Assembly (NCBI GenBank): GCA_964370475.1
Contig: CAYJJI010000002.1
Location: 1 to 64,000 of the forward strand
Origin: CAYJCL01 sp964370475
Lineage (GTDB): Bacteria; Bacillota_I; Bacilli_A; RF39; UBA660
Length of the DNA stretch: 64,000 nt
Direction: 5' to 3'
The position numbers were made by a program, and so were the translations under genes. Of the stretch, positions 16,897-25,592 are shown one piece after another. Under the pieces are notes generated by a model. The model was given only the letters and a program-made list of their open reading frames with translations. It had not been told where the DNA came from and made no database searches. Position 1 is the first letter of the stretch. The number at the start of each line of letters is the position of its first letter.

Positions 16897-19497
16897 ATCT
16901 TTAAATGTTTCGTACATTATTTTTTTAATTACTTCATTAACTACAAATGAAATTATTACAAATATTAATACATATCCTACTTTTATTAAATTAATACTTT
17001 CTAATTCGAATAAACCTGCTGCTGGTGTTACAAATAATAAAATTTGTAAGATAATTAATAATACCATTGTATAGTTCATTATTTTATTACTAAAGAAATC
17101 TTTATTTAGAATACTTCTGAATAAGTTTCTATTATTTAAGGCAAAAGTCATTTCAATTAGTATTAAACCTAAAAAAGTTAATGTAGTGGCACTAGAGTGC
17201 CCAAATATTATACTTGATGTAAAATATAGTGTTAGCACCAAACAACTCTTAAATATCGATGAAAACGCTATTCTACTCGTTAAAAATGGCGTAAATATTG
17301 TATTTTTATTATCTCTTGCTTTTCTTTTCATTATTTCATTATCATTTTTTTCAAATGATAGTGCTATTGCTGGAAGAGAGTCTGTAATTAAATTTATATA
17401 TAGTAAGTGAATCGGCAGGAATATTGTATTGCCAGTTAACATACCAATAAATACTATTATAATTTCTGCCATATTAGCTGTAATTAAGTAAGCTATTGCT
17501 TTTCTGATGTTTTCGTAGATGTTTCTACCTTCTTCTACTGCCACTACAATAGTACTAAAACTATCATCTAATAATATAATATCTGCTACATTTTTTGTTA
17601 CTTCTGTACCGGTTATACCCATACCTACTCCTACATCAGAAGATTTAAGTGCTGGAGCATCATTTACTCCATCACCAGTCATAGCTACTATTTTGTTATT
17701 AGCTTTCCAAGCTTTTATTATTCTTAGTTTATGATTAGGTGTAACTCTTGCATAGACAGCATATTCATGAACTGTTTTAATTAATTCTTTGTCTGATATT
17801 TCATCTAATTTAATACCCTCGATTGCTTTTGAATTTTCTTGATATATCCCTACTTCTTTAGCTATAGCTATCGCAGTCGTTAAACTATCACCTGTAATCA
17901 TTACTGGTGTAATTCCTGCACTTATACAATCTTTAATAGATTTTTTAACACTTTCTCTTGGAGGGTCAATCATTCCTACTAATCCAATAAATATTAAATC
18001 ATTTTCTACTTCCTCTTGTTGATATGTATCTTTAGGTTTTATTTTTTTATAAGCTAGTCCTAATACTCTTAGAGCTTCATTTGCTAGTAACGCTTCTGAT
18101 TCTTTTATTACTTCTTTATCTTTATTAGTTATCTTACTTACTTTATTAGCTATATTATAATGAGTACATTTATTTAATAAGGAGTCTAAACTACCTTTTA
18201 CTAATACGATGTTTTCTTTATCATCTTTGTTTATCGAAGACATTAATTTTCTATTTGAATCAAATGGAAAGTCAAATACTCTTGGGTGTTTATCTATTAA
18301 ATTGTTTTCGAATTTATTATCTATTACATATTTGTATAATGCTATTTCTGTAGGATCTCCTAAGTATTTATTTTTTTCTCTACTTACATCATTACATAAT
18401 AGTAATATTTTATTAAGAATATCATTATTTGGATTATTAACTATTTCGTTATCAATGAAAAATTTTCTAACTGTCATTTGATTTTTAGTTATTGTTCCTG
18501 TTTTATCTGAACAAATTATTTCTGTGCTACCTAATGTTTCCACTGAAGACATTTTTCTTACTATAGCTTTTTGTTTTGATAGTTTTGTCATTCCTAGTGA
18601 TAGAATAATGGTAATAACTGCTGGTAATCCTTCAGGGATTGCCGCTACTGCAAGTGATATTGCTATAATTATCACATCTAATATTTCGTTACCTGATGAT
18701 AATCCAATAATCATCATTATTACTACTATCACAGCTACTATTATTGATAATAATTTAGAGATATTCTCTATTTTTATTTGAAGTGGTGTAGATGATTCTT
18801 TTTCTTCTGTTAATGACTGAGCTATTTTTCCTAGTTCTGTTTTCATACCTACAGATACTACTACTGCTTCGCATTTGCCATATGCAATACTTGATCCAGA
18901 ATATATCATATTTTTTCGATCACTTATAATCACTTTATCATTTATCACTTCAGGATTTTTATTAACTGACCCTGATTCTCCCGTTAAAGATGCTTCTTCA
19001 ACACTTAGTGAACTTGATTTTAATATTCTAGCATCTGCAGTAATATAATCTCCTGCTTCTAATATTAGAATATCTCCTATAGTTAATTCTTCAACATTAA
19101 TTTCAGTTATTTTATTATTTCTTCTAACTTTAACATCTGTTATGAACAATTTTTTTAAAGAATCAATAGCTTTATCTGCTTTTAGCTCTTGAACAAATCC
19201 CATAACTGCATTTAGTAATACTATTACTAGGATTATCATCCCTTCAAATATTGATTCTCCTTCAATAAACGAGATATAAAAAGAAATGCATGCTGCAATA
19301 ATTAAAATTATTACCATTAAGTTTTTGAATTGTTCTAAAAATTTAATTAAATTACTTTTTTTCTTTTTTTCTTCTAATTTATTTAGTCCATACTTTTCGA
19401 TTCTTTTTTTAACTTCTATAGAAGTTAAGCCCTCTATTTTTGATTCTACTTCTTTTAATGTTTCTTCATTAGTTAATTGATAGTATTCTTTTTTCAT
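16894..19497 (-). CDS. Cation-transporting P-type ATPase, calcium type
   Basis: The 867-residue protein is a P2-type ATPase, most like bacterial Ca2+ pumps (YloB/PacL). The N-terminal cation ATPase domain occupies about 1-60. Helices M1-M2 come next, then the actuator loop with TGES at 172-175. M4 contains the ion-site motif AAIPEGLP (285-292). The phosphorylation site is D331-KTGT, and the hinge is TGDGVNDAPALK. Four further helices lie in the C-terminal cation ATPase region. The PEGLP motif favours Ca2+ (or Mn2+) over heavy metals. It acts in the plasma membrane, presumably exporting calcium. It is monocistronic, with its own terminator. Confidence 0.9.
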   Translation of the reverse strand: MKKEYYQLTNEETLKEVESKIEGLTSIEVKKRIEKYGLNKLEEKKKKSNLIKFLEQFKNLMVIILIIAACISFYISFIEGESIFEGMIILVIVLLNAVMGFVQELKADKAIDSLKKLFITDVKVRRNNKITEINVEELTIGDILILEAGDYITADARILKSSSLSVEEASLTGESGSVNKNPEVINDKVIISDRKNMIYSGSSIAYGKCEAVVVSVGMKTELGKIAQSLTEEKESSTPLQIKIENISKLLSIIVAVIVVIMMIIGLSSGNEILDVIIIAISLAVAAIPEGLPAVITIILSLGMTKLSKQKAIVRKMSSVETLGSTEIICSDKTGTITKNQMTVRKFFIDNEIVNNPNNDILNKILLLCNDVSREKNKYLGDPTEIALYKYVIDNKFENNLIDKHPRVFDFPFDSNRKLMSSINKDDKENIVLVKGSLDSLLNKCTHYNIANKVSKITNKDKEVIKESEALLANEALRVLGLAYKKIKPKDTYQQEEVENDLIFIGLVGMIDPPRESVKKSIKDCISAGITPVMITGDSLTTAIAIAKEVGIYQENSKAIEGIKLDEISDKELIKTVHEYAVYARVTPNHKLRIIKAWKANNKIVAMTGDGVNDAPALKSSDVGVGMGITGTEVTKNVADIILLDDSFSTIVVAVEEGRNIYENIRKAIAYLITANMAEIIIVFIGMLTGNTIFLPIHLLYINLITDSLPAIALSFEKNDNEIMKRKARDNKNTIFTPFLTSRIAFSSIFKSCLVLTLYFTSSIIFGHSSATTLTFLGLILIEMTFALNNRNLFRSILNKDFFSNKIMNYTMVLLIILQILLFVTPAAGLFELESINLIKVGYVLIFVIISFVVNEVIKKIMYETFKD

Positions 19498-19535
19498 ATT
19501 TTCACCTATTATAATAATACTATATTTTAAAACAA

Positions 19536-19563
19536 TTTAAAAGAAGTATTACCTTCTTTTATT
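19536..19563 (-). terminator. Intrinsic terminator of the DUF1846 gene
   Basis: The arms AAAAGAAG (19539-19546) and CTTCTTTT (19553-19560) flank a six-base loop. The stem begins at the stop codon and is followed by AAATTGTTTT on the minus strand. Its strength is moderate. Confidence 0.6.
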
Positions 19564-21034
19564 CGAATAAATTGTTATTTAAATATTTTGGATTACATGT
19601 TAATCTTATCTTTAAATTTTTTAGAACAGTTAAATCTCCGTTATTAAGTAAATAAGTACAATGTGCTTCGCAGTTATTTAGTTTAAGTAAATTATTTAGT
19701 ACTTTTTCTGAAGTCGGATTAGTTACTGATGATACTGATAATGCTAGTAATACTTCACTTGCTTGTAATTGATATGGAACTTTGTTTTCTGATGATATTT
19801 TATATTTTAAAATCGGTTCTATTACTTTTGGTGATAATAAATTTATATCATCTGGTATTTTTGACATTATTTTAATAGCATTAAGAATTACTGAAGCTGT
19901 TGCACTTAGTAGTTTAGTTTGTTTGCCTGTTATTATTTTTCCATTAGGTAGTTTTAAGGCAACTACTGGTACTAATTCTTTTTTTGATTTTTCTTTTGCA
20001 ACTGTTACTACTTCTAAGTAATTTTCATTAATGTTTAAGTCATTCATTATTATTTTTATTCTATTAGAAGTTTGGTTATCTAGTTGATTTATTTTTTCAT
20101 CGCATAGAGTTTGATAATATCTTCTAACTATTTCTTTTTTGCATGCTTCTTCTACTATGTCGTTATTTGTAATTGACTTTCCTACCATATTTACCCCCAT
20201 ATCAGTTGGGGAAGAATATATTTCTTTATCACTTATTTTTTGTAATATGTTCCTAAGTATTGGAAATGTTTCTAAATCTCTGTTATAGTTCACTGTACTA
20301 ATTCCATACTTTTCTAAATGAAATGAATCTATCATGTTAACATCTTTTAAATCAGCTGTTGCTGCTTCATAAGCTTTATTTAAAGGATGATTTAGAGGTA
20401 AGTTCCATACCGGAAATGTTTCGTACTTTGCATATCCTGCTTGAACATTATTTTTATGTTCATGATATAACTGTGATAGACACGTTCCTAGTTTTCCTGA
20501 TCCTGGTCCTGGTGCTGTAATTACTACTAACGGTTTTGTTGTTTTTATGTAAGGATTTTTTCCATAACCTTCTTCACTAACTATTACATCTATGTCTGTA
20601 GGATAGCCTTTAGTATATGTGTGAATATATGTTTTTATTCCGTGGCTTTCTAATTTTTTTTGAAATTTTAGAGCTTTTTCTTCTCCTTCGAATAGCGTAA
20701 TTACTACACTGTTTATTTGAATTTTTAAGTTTCTAAACCTATCAATAAGTCTTAATACTTCGCTATCATATGTTATTCCATATTCAGCTCTTACTTTGTT
20801 TTTTTCGATATCTTTTGCACTTATGCAAAAGATTATTTCTAAATCTTTTTTGAATTCTTTAAATACTTTTAGTTTGGAGTCTATTTTGAATCCAGGCAGA
20901 CATCTAGCTGCATGATAATCATCAAATAGTTTCCCTCCACATTCTAGATATAGTTTATCGTATTTTCTTATTCTTTTTTTTATTTCTTCACTTTGAATTT
21001 TTATGTAGTTATTATTATCAAAACCTGTCTTCAT
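19559..21034 (-). CDS. DUF1846 family protein
   Basis: A 491-residue protein matching the DUF1846 family, recognisable by LYLECGGKLFDDYHAARCLPGF near residue 30 (given here in part), ITYDSEVLRLIDRF, APGPGSGKLGTCLSQLYHEH around residue 175 and GVNMVGKSI. The APGPGSGK loop looks like a nucleotide-binding glycine loop. Streptococcal and Listeria homologues are conserved, and a structure is known, but the biochemical role is not established to my knowledge. It is cytoplasmic and monocistronic, with GAGGTGAT before the ATG. A perfect inverted repeat overlaps the region just before the ribosome site. Confidence 0.88.
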   Translation of the reverse strand: MKTGFDNNNYIKIQSEEIKKRIRKYDKLYLECGGKLFDDYHAARCLPGFKIDSKLKVFKEFKKDLEIIFCISAKDIEKNKVRAEYGITYDSEVLRLIDRFRNLKIQINSVVITLFEGEEKALKFQKKLESHGIKTYIHTYTKGYPTDIDVIVSEEGYGKNPYIKTTKPLVVITAPGPGSGKLGTCLSQLYHEHKNNVQAGYAKYETFPVWNLPLNHPLNKAYEAATADLKDVNMIDSFHLEKYGISTVNYNRDLETFPILRNILQKISDKEIYSSPTDMGVNMVGKSITNNDIVEEACKKEIVRRYYQTLCDEKINQLDNQTSNRIKIIMNDLNINENYLEVVTVAKEKSKKELVPVVALKLPNGKIITGKQTKLLSATASVILNAIKIMSKIPDDINLLSPKVIEPILKYKISSENKVPYQLQASEVLLALSVSSVTNPTSEKVLNNLLKLNNCEAHCTYLLNNGDLTVLKNLKIRLTCNPKYLNNNLFE

Positions 21035-21044
21035 TTTATCACCT

Positions 21045-21062
21045 CTACTATAGTAATAGTAG
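21045..21062. promoter_or_regulatory. Inverted repeat before the DUF1846 gene
   Basis: CTACTAT (21045-21051) and ATAGTAG (21056-21062) flank AGTA, directly upstream of and touching the GAGGTGA ribosome site. It could be an operator or an RNA hairpin that limits ribosome access. It could also contain the -10 box (TACTAT). Confidence 0.4.
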
Positions 21063-21106
21063 CATTATTTTTTAGAATAATAAATACCTTTTACATTGAT
21101 TTGATA

Positions 21107-22222
21107 TTAATTATTTATTAGTTCATATAACAATACCGAAGGATATCCTATATACTTAATATTTAGTTTTACTTTACCTATTACATCACTTGAATTAACT
21201 GTGTAGTTGTCTATAACTTCATTGTTATCCCCTTTTGTTTTGAATTTATCGTTTGATATTTCGACTATCCTGTGGACAATTACTTTTTCTTGATATTCAT
21301 ATACTAATATATCTCCAATAACTAGTTCTTTTACTTCTTCTTGATTTAATTTTTCTACTATTATTAAGTCACCTTTATTAATTGTTTTAGACATAGAATT
21401 ACTAGCTATACTTAAACCATATATTTTAAAATTTCCACTAGTTATAATTACAATTGTCAATGAAGTTAGTAACATAATAATTGTTGTAATTCTATTATTA
21501 TAAGTTATGTTTTTTTCTTTTAGTTTTTGATAATCTTTATTGATTATATATAAAATTAATATAGGTAATGTTACATTAACAATTGTATATATATATTCTC
21601 CTAAATTTGGAATTAAAGGCATTATATAAACTGGTAGTTCTTTTATTAGTCTATAAACTATACTCGGTTTATAGCCGAAGTTTTTAGCTGTATATGTTAG
21701 AAGGATGTTATTAGTTATTGATGGCATTACTACTTCTAGAGTAATTTTTAAATAATCTTCTAAATTGTTTATATCATATAAATGAGTATATAAGTTTATT
21801 TCTATAAATATAAAAGTTATACAAATAATTATTAATAGTATTTTAGATTTTTCACTTTTTTTAGTAAGGGAATATCTTAATATTTCTGTAATAATTATTA
21901 TAGCTATTATTGGACTAATATCTCTTATTATAGAAAATAGTTCTAAGTTATGAGCATTTTTTAAGAAGCCTACTTGTATTCCTATTAGATATATTATTAT
22001 TTGATAGAGAGTAATACATATAAACATATTTATTGTTATATCTTTTGTATTTGAATTTCTATTTTTTTCATATCCAATAGTTATTTTTATGGCGATTAAA
22101 GAGATTAATTCTAGTAGGATTATTAATATATATTTGTTTATCGAATCGTTTTTAAATAACATATATAAACTTATTATTAATATAGTTTCTATTATTAATA
22201 ATATTATATAACTCTTTTTCAA
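21107..22222 (-). CDS. sipW: Signal peptidase I, SipW/ER type, with long multi-spanning N-terminus
   Basis: A membrane S26B peptidase that removes signal peptides. The C-terminal 100 residues hold the catalytic domain: SNSMS with Ser at about 276, IVHRIVE with the catalytic His at about 317, and TKGDNN with Asp at about 332. A Ser-His-Asp set instead of Ser-Lys marks the SipW/eukaryotic-archaeal type. The N-terminal 250 residues contain about eight hydrophobic helices, far more than in Bacillus SipW (about 190 residues). The start is TTG 22222, set by AAGGTGATAAC. It lies downstream of a TasA-like gene, its probable substrate, as in the Bacillus tapA-sipW-tasA operon. Confidence 0.88.
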   Translation of the reverse strand: MKKSYIILLIIETILIISLYMLFKNDSINKYILIILLELISLIAIKITIGYEKNRNSNTKDITINMFICITLYQIIIYLIGIQVGFLKNAHNLELFSIIRDISPIIAIIIITEILRYSLTKKSEKSKILLIIICITFIFIEINLYTHLYDINNLEDYLKITLEVVMPSITNNILLTYTAKNFGYKPSIVYRLIKELPVYIMPLIPNLGEYIYTIVNVTLPILILYIINKDYQKLKEKNITYNNRITTIIMLLTSLTIVIITSGNFKIYGLSIASNSMSKTINKGDLIIVEKLNQEEVKELVIGDILVYEYQEKVIVHRIVEISNDKFKTKGDNNEVIDNYTVNSSDVIGKVKLNIKYIGYPSVLLYELINN

Positions 22223-22250
22223 GTTATCACCTTATTCTCTTTATATTTTT

Positions 22251-22278
22251 AAAAAAAAGATTTTACAAATCTTTTTTT
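22251..22278 (-). terminator. Attenuator-like terminator between the DUF5305-like gene and the sipW-like gene
   Basis: The stem AAAAAGATTT (22254-22263) / AAATCTTTTT (22267-22276) has a three-base loop, begins at the stop codon of the upstream gene and has T runs on both sides. It may lower sipW expression relative to the upstream genes, since no clear promoter lies between. Confidence 0.55.
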
Positions 22279-23357
22279 CTTGATACTATCATTTTGTATA
22301 ATATATCTGATTTTAAAACTATGAAGTAACTTTTTTCATTCGGTATTACTTCATAATATATAATTGGACTGTTTGTATTGTTATGAGCATCTATTAATTC
22401 TTCTATGGTTTCTACTATAATTTTTGTATTGTAGTTTTTTTCATCTATACTAGGTTGATTTGAAGTAATTATCATACGATCATATTCTTTTAAGTATTTT
22501 TTTATTGTATTATTATAAATGTCTTTTTTAAAGTTAAATATATTTATTTTAATGATATTTATAATAAATGTAATTAGTGAAAGAACTAATAATATTATCC
22601 CTATTATCAATACTAAGTTATTATTGATATATAAAGTTTCATCTACATATGTATTTATTTTTTCGCCTACATTGTTGATATTTATATTAGTATATTGTTC
22701 ATCTAGTGGTATTGTTATGTAGGATTCACTGTTTAACTCTGTATCTGATAATAACAAATTGAAATCAATTGTTATTTTTAATTCACTATGAACTGTAGTA
22801 TTATTTACTACTTCAAAATTTTTTACATATTCATTAAAGTAATTAAAATCTATGAAGATTTTATCTGATATAGGAATTATAGAATTAGTTATATTTCCTG
22901 TAAGTATTATTTTTTCACTATTGCTTGAAATTAATGTTTGATTGTTGATAAGGTCGTATTTTTTATTTTGAATTACTGATGTTTTGTCATTTGGTTTGGT
23001 TAATATCAACTCTCCTATAATTGAGTAGTTATAATTAGTATTTATTTTGTTATCAAATGTATATATATTGTTTATTCTTAATTCTACAGTATCAATTAGT
23101 GATGTTATAAACGTGTTACTTTCATTACCTATTATACAATTATTAAGGAACATTTCGTTTTCTTCTAGGCATACAGTATAATCTATTTGAATTTTTTCTT
23201 TATATGTTTTACTTTCTTCTGTAGTTATAGAATTATTTATAAATATTAAAGATAGTATTATTGTGATCATTGATAATATTAGTATCAAATAGGGTTTTTT
23301 TCTTTGTTTTAGATTAAAAGTATTTTTTTTACTTTTATATCTTATTTTTTTTATCAT
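22263..23357 (-). CDS. DUF5305-like bitopic membrane protein
   Basis: A 364-residue protein with a basic N-terminus and a membrane helix (about residues 23-45). A large extracytoplasmic beta-rich, Asn/Thr/Ile-rich domain follows (about 46-245), then a second helix (about 246-272) and a C-terminal cytoplasmic domain of about 90 residues. This layout, and its position beside a SipW-type peptidase, fit the DUF5305 family of bacteria and archaea, whose function is unknown. The ATG lies two bases after the stop of the TasA-like gene, with no separate ribosome site, so it depends on translational coupling. It may help assemble or anchor the fibre. Confidence 0.65.
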   Translation of the reverse strand: MIKKIRYKSKKNTFNLKQRKKPYLILILSMITIILSLIFINNSITTEESKTYKEKIQIDYTVCLEENEMFLNNCIIGNESNTFITSLIDTVELRINNIYTFDNKINTNYNYSIIGELILTKPNDKTSVIQNKKYDLINNQTLISSNSEKIILTGNITNSIIPISDKIFIDFNYFNEYVKNFEVVNNTTVHSELKITIDFNLLLSDTELNSESYITIPLDEQYTNININNVGEKINTYVDETLYINNNLVLIIGIILLVLSLITFIINIIKINIFNFKKDIYNNTIKKYLKEYDRMIITSNQPSIDEKNYNTKIIVETIEELIDAHNNTNSPIIYYEVIPNEKSYFIVLKSDILYKMIVSRKKDL

Positions 23358-23359
23358 TA

Positions 23360-23944
23360 TTATGATTGAGTATAGTTTATATTAATTGATAAATTAGAAA
23401 TTGAAACACTTTCTTTTGCTAATTCATCTACTGTTATTTCCCCATATGATAATGTTAGTCTTACATTTTCGCTATCTCCTGCCGCTAGTGAATCACCTAC
23501 TTGTATTGCAGATCCATCACTATACGTTAGTGTATATGTTAAGTTATTACATACATTTTCTGCATCTACTAAAGCATTTTCTCCCGTTCCTGTACAAATT
23601 GGAGTTGGAACGTCAATTGATCCTAATACAGCATCTAAAGTACCTGTATTAACGATATCCATTGTATAAGATATACTTGACTCTGGAGATGTAAAAATTA
23701 CATCATAATCTCCTACGTGTGTTGTGCTAGCACTAATTGTTGGTTCTGTAATTATCGTTACCAATCCTGTAGGTGTTTCCTTCACTAGGTCTTGAAATTC
23801 TACTTTAAAACCTATTTTACTTACTGTTGCGCTACCATCTATTGTAATGTTTTGATTTAAAGCTGCAAATGCGATTGATAACCCTCCAATTGCTACTAAC
23901 ATAGCTATTACTGCTATGATTTTTGTTTGTCTATCTGTTTTCAT
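23360..23944 (-). CDS. TasA/camelysin-like secreted protein, SipW-type substrate
   Basis: A 194-residue exported protein. The N-terminus is basic (MKTDRQTK), then has a long hydrophobic core ending in SIAFAALNQ, a SipW-type cleavage region. The mature part is a beta-rich domain with low charge. It includes the strand pattern SYTMDIVNTGTLDAVLGSI and LTYSDGSAIQVGDSLAAGDS, the latter of the kind seen in TasA, CalY and other camelysin-family (Peptidase_M73) proteins. TasA builds amyloid-like biofilm fibres in Bacillus; whether this homologue does is inference. It heads a cluster with a DUF5305-like gene and a SipW-type peptidase, behind a strong AGGAGG site. Confidence 0.82.
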   Translation of the reverse strand: MKTDRQTKIIAVIAMLVAIGGLSIAFAALNQNITIDGSATVSKIGFKVEFQDLVKETPTGLVTIITEPTISASTTHVGDYDVIFTSPESSISYTMDIVNTGTLDAVLGSIDVPTPICTGTGENALVDAENVCNNLTYTLTYSDGSAIQVGDSLAAGDSENVRLTLSYGEITVDELAKESVSISNLSININYTQS

Positions 23945-23953
23945 TTTTCCTCC

Positions 23954-23982
23954 TATTATTAATTTTTGTCCAATTAATAATA
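23954..23982 (-). promoter_or_regulatory. Leader hairpin before the TasA-like gene
   Basis: Perfect 11-base arms (23954-23964 and 23972-23982) enclose a seven-base loop and end right before the AGGAGG site. Folded in RNA, the stem would crowd the ribosome site. It could be regulatory or a DNA operator. Confidence 0.5.
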
Positions 23983-23994
23983 AGAATTCTTTTT

Positions 23995-24021
23995 AATTGA
24001 ACATTTATAGTTTGTTCAATT
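23995..24021. promoter_or_regulatory. Long inverted repeat upstream of the TasA-like gene
   Basis: AATTGAACA (23995-24003) and TGTTCAATT (24013-24021) are perfect arms with a nine-base spacer, the size of a repressor operator. On the plus strand a T run follows (terminator-like), but no plus-strand gene needs one; on the minus strand no T run follows. An operator in the promoter region is therefore the likelier reading. Confidence 0.5.
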
Positions 24022-24038
24022 TTTTATTTATTATGTTA

Positions 24039-24299
24039 TTATTTGTTTACGTTATAATAATAATTTCTTTCATCAAGAATTGCTAACAGTTCATCAATTT
24101 CTTCTTCATCTATACCTTCGTTTTGCAATACACATATCAACTCACTTATTGATTTACAATCTTGATAATTTATTCCATATTCATTTAATGTGTTTTGTTC
24201 TTTTTTATTTAAATATAATTTTTCGTTAATTTTTTCTATTAAGTTATCTTTATAATTTTCATTTGCTATTTCTTCAATATATTCATTAGGTACTTTCAT
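24039..24299 (-). CDS. Hypothetical small acidic protein
   Basis: An 86-residue soluble protein, rich in Glu, Asn and Tyr, apparently all-helical (VPNEYIEEIANENYKDNL, EEEIDELLAILDERN). No family was recognised. ATG 24299 is chosen because GGTGA sits six bases before it; the in-frame GTG at 24308 lies within that site. It has its own extended -10 promoter next to the terminator of the upstream gene. Its stop lies about 18 bases before the long inverted repeat of the TasA-like gene. Confidence 0.7.
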   Translation of the reverse strand: MKVPNEYIEEIANENYKDNLIEKINEKLYLNKKEQNTLNEYGINYQDCKSISELICVLQNEGIDEEEIDELLAILDERNYYYNVNK

Positions 24300-24315
24300 A
24301 TTTATCACCAGAAAA

Positions 24316-24324
24316 ATTATATCA
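24316..24324 (-). promoter_or_regulatory. Extended -10 promoter of the small acidic protein gene
   Basis: TGA-TATAAT (box 24316-24321) follows directly on the T run of the DUF1653 terminator. There is no clear -35. Confidence 0.55.
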
Positions 24325-24349
24325 TAAAAAAAGACATCATTCGATGTCT
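24324..24349 (-). terminator. Intrinsic terminator of gap-DUF1653
   Basis: The stem AGACATC (24332-24338) / GATGTCT (24343-24349) has the loop GAAT on the minus strand and is followed by seven T. Confidence 0.85.
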
Positions 24350-24572
24350 ATATTTCTTCAAAACGGTATTTTTGTGTTACTTCTGGATATTTTTTATTAT
24401 CAACAGGGGACAAGAACATTTCTAAGTCTCTTACCCATATATGACTTTCTCCATATAACGCAATATAAACTACTACATCTTTTTGAGTTTCACTGTCTTT
24501 TGCTGTATGTAACACTTTATATTCATTTCCTTTAAAGTGACGATATCTGCCACCGATTATTAGTTTTCTCAT
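24348..24572 (-). CDS. DUF1653 family protein
   Basis: A 74-residue protein matching DUF1653: YRHFKGNEYKVLHTAKDSETQ, VVYIALYGESHIWVRDLEMF are adjoining blocks of the family consensus. It is a small beta-rich domain of unknown function, common in Bacteria. Its ATG overlaps the gap stop (ATGA), so translation is coupled to glyceraldehyde-3-phosphate dehydrogenase; that pairing is unusual and its meaning is unclear. Confidence 0.88.
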   Translation of the reverse strand: MRKLIIGGRYRHFKGNEYKVLHTAKDSETQKDVVVYIALYGESHIWVRDLEMFLSPVDNKKYPEVTQKYRFEEI

Positions 24573-25579
24573 TTTAATTCCATTAATTTTTTAACTGTTC
24601 TAACCATTTGTGCTGTATAACTCATTTCGTTGTCATACCAAGCTACTACTTTTACTAATTGTTTTCCTTCGCTATCTAGAACTGTTGTTGATAATAAGTC
24701 AACTAAAGCTCCTGTGTGTCTTCCGATAACATCACTTGATACTATTGGATCATTAGTAACTTTTATTGTTTCGTTTTGGTTGTTAGTAAACAAGTTGTTT
24801 ATTTCTGCTACAGTTGTATTTCTAGTTAGTTCTAATGTTACATCTATTACCGATCCATCACTCACAGGCACTCTATATGCGTTACCATCTAGTTTACCTT
24901 TTAATCTTGGTATTACTTCACCAATTGCACTTGCTGCTCCTGTTGATGATGGTGTTATATTTGCTGAGGCTGCTCTACCTCTTCTTGAATCTATACCTTT
25001 TTTATGTGGTACGTCAAGCGTTGCTTGGTCATTAGTATAAGCATGAACTGTAGTCATAAAACCTTTTACTATTCCAATATTTTTTTCAATTATATCAAGT
25101 ACTGGTGCTAGACAGTTTGTTGTACAAGAGGCTGCTGAAATTATTTCTTCGCTTCCATCTAGAATATTATCATTTACATTGTAAACGATAGTTTTTAAAT
25201 TTCCTTTACCTGGTGCTGAAATAACTACTTTTTTTGCTCCAGCTATAATGTGTGCTTTAGCTTTTTCTTCACTTGTAAAAAATCCTGTACATTCCAATAC
25301 TACATCTACTTCTAATTTTTTCCAAGGTAAATTTTTAGGGTCACTTTCACTGAAAACTTCTATTTTTTTATCGTTGTTGAAAACTATATAGTTATCAACA
25401 CAAGTTATTGAATCTTCTTTATATGTGCGATGTACACTATCATATTTCAATAAGTATGTTAGTTGTTTTGCGTCTGTTAAATCGTTTATTGCTACAACTT
25501 CATATTCTTTTGACTCCATCATTAATCTTAATGCTAATCTACCGATTCTACCAAATCCATTTATTGCTACTTTTATCAT
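24569..25579 (-). CDS. gap: Glyceraldehyde-3-phosphate dehydrogenase, type I
   Basis: A glycolytic enzyme oxidising glyceraldehyde-3-phosphate with NAD and phosphate. From ATG 25579, with an AAAGGA site, it has 336 residues. The Rossmann start is INGFGRIGRLALR, the catalytic Cys152 is in SAASCTTNCLAP, HAYTNDQ contains the partner His, and SSTGAASAIGEVIP and WYDNEMSYTAQMVR are standard. The open frame extends 12 codons further upstream but crosses the ribosome site. It follows the nucleoside-kinase-like gene by 14 bases. pgk and other glycolysis genes are not adjacent. Confidence 0.98.
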   Translation of the reverse strand: MIKVAINGFGRIGRLALRLMMESKEYEVVAINDLTDAKQLTYLLKYDSVHRTYKEDSITCVDNYIVFNNDKKIEVFSESDPKNLPWKKLEVDVVLECTGFFTSEEKAKAHIIAGAKKVVISAPGKGNLKTIVYNVNDNILDGSEEIISAASCTTNCLAPVLDIIEKNIGIVKGFMTTVHAYTNDQATLDVPHKKGIDSRRGRAASANITPSSTGAASAIGEVIPRLKGKLDGNAYRVPVSDGSVIDVTLELTRNTTVAEINNLFTNNQNETIKVTNDPIVSSDVIGRHTGALVDLLSTTVLDSEGKQLVKVVAWYDNEMSYTAQMVRTVKKLMELK

Positions 25580-25592
25580 ATTTTTTCCTTTC

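Noticed and set aside
23995..24021. Terminator for a plus-strand gene
   Set aside because: No plus-strand gene ends here. The T run lies on the wrong strand for the minus-strand genes around it.
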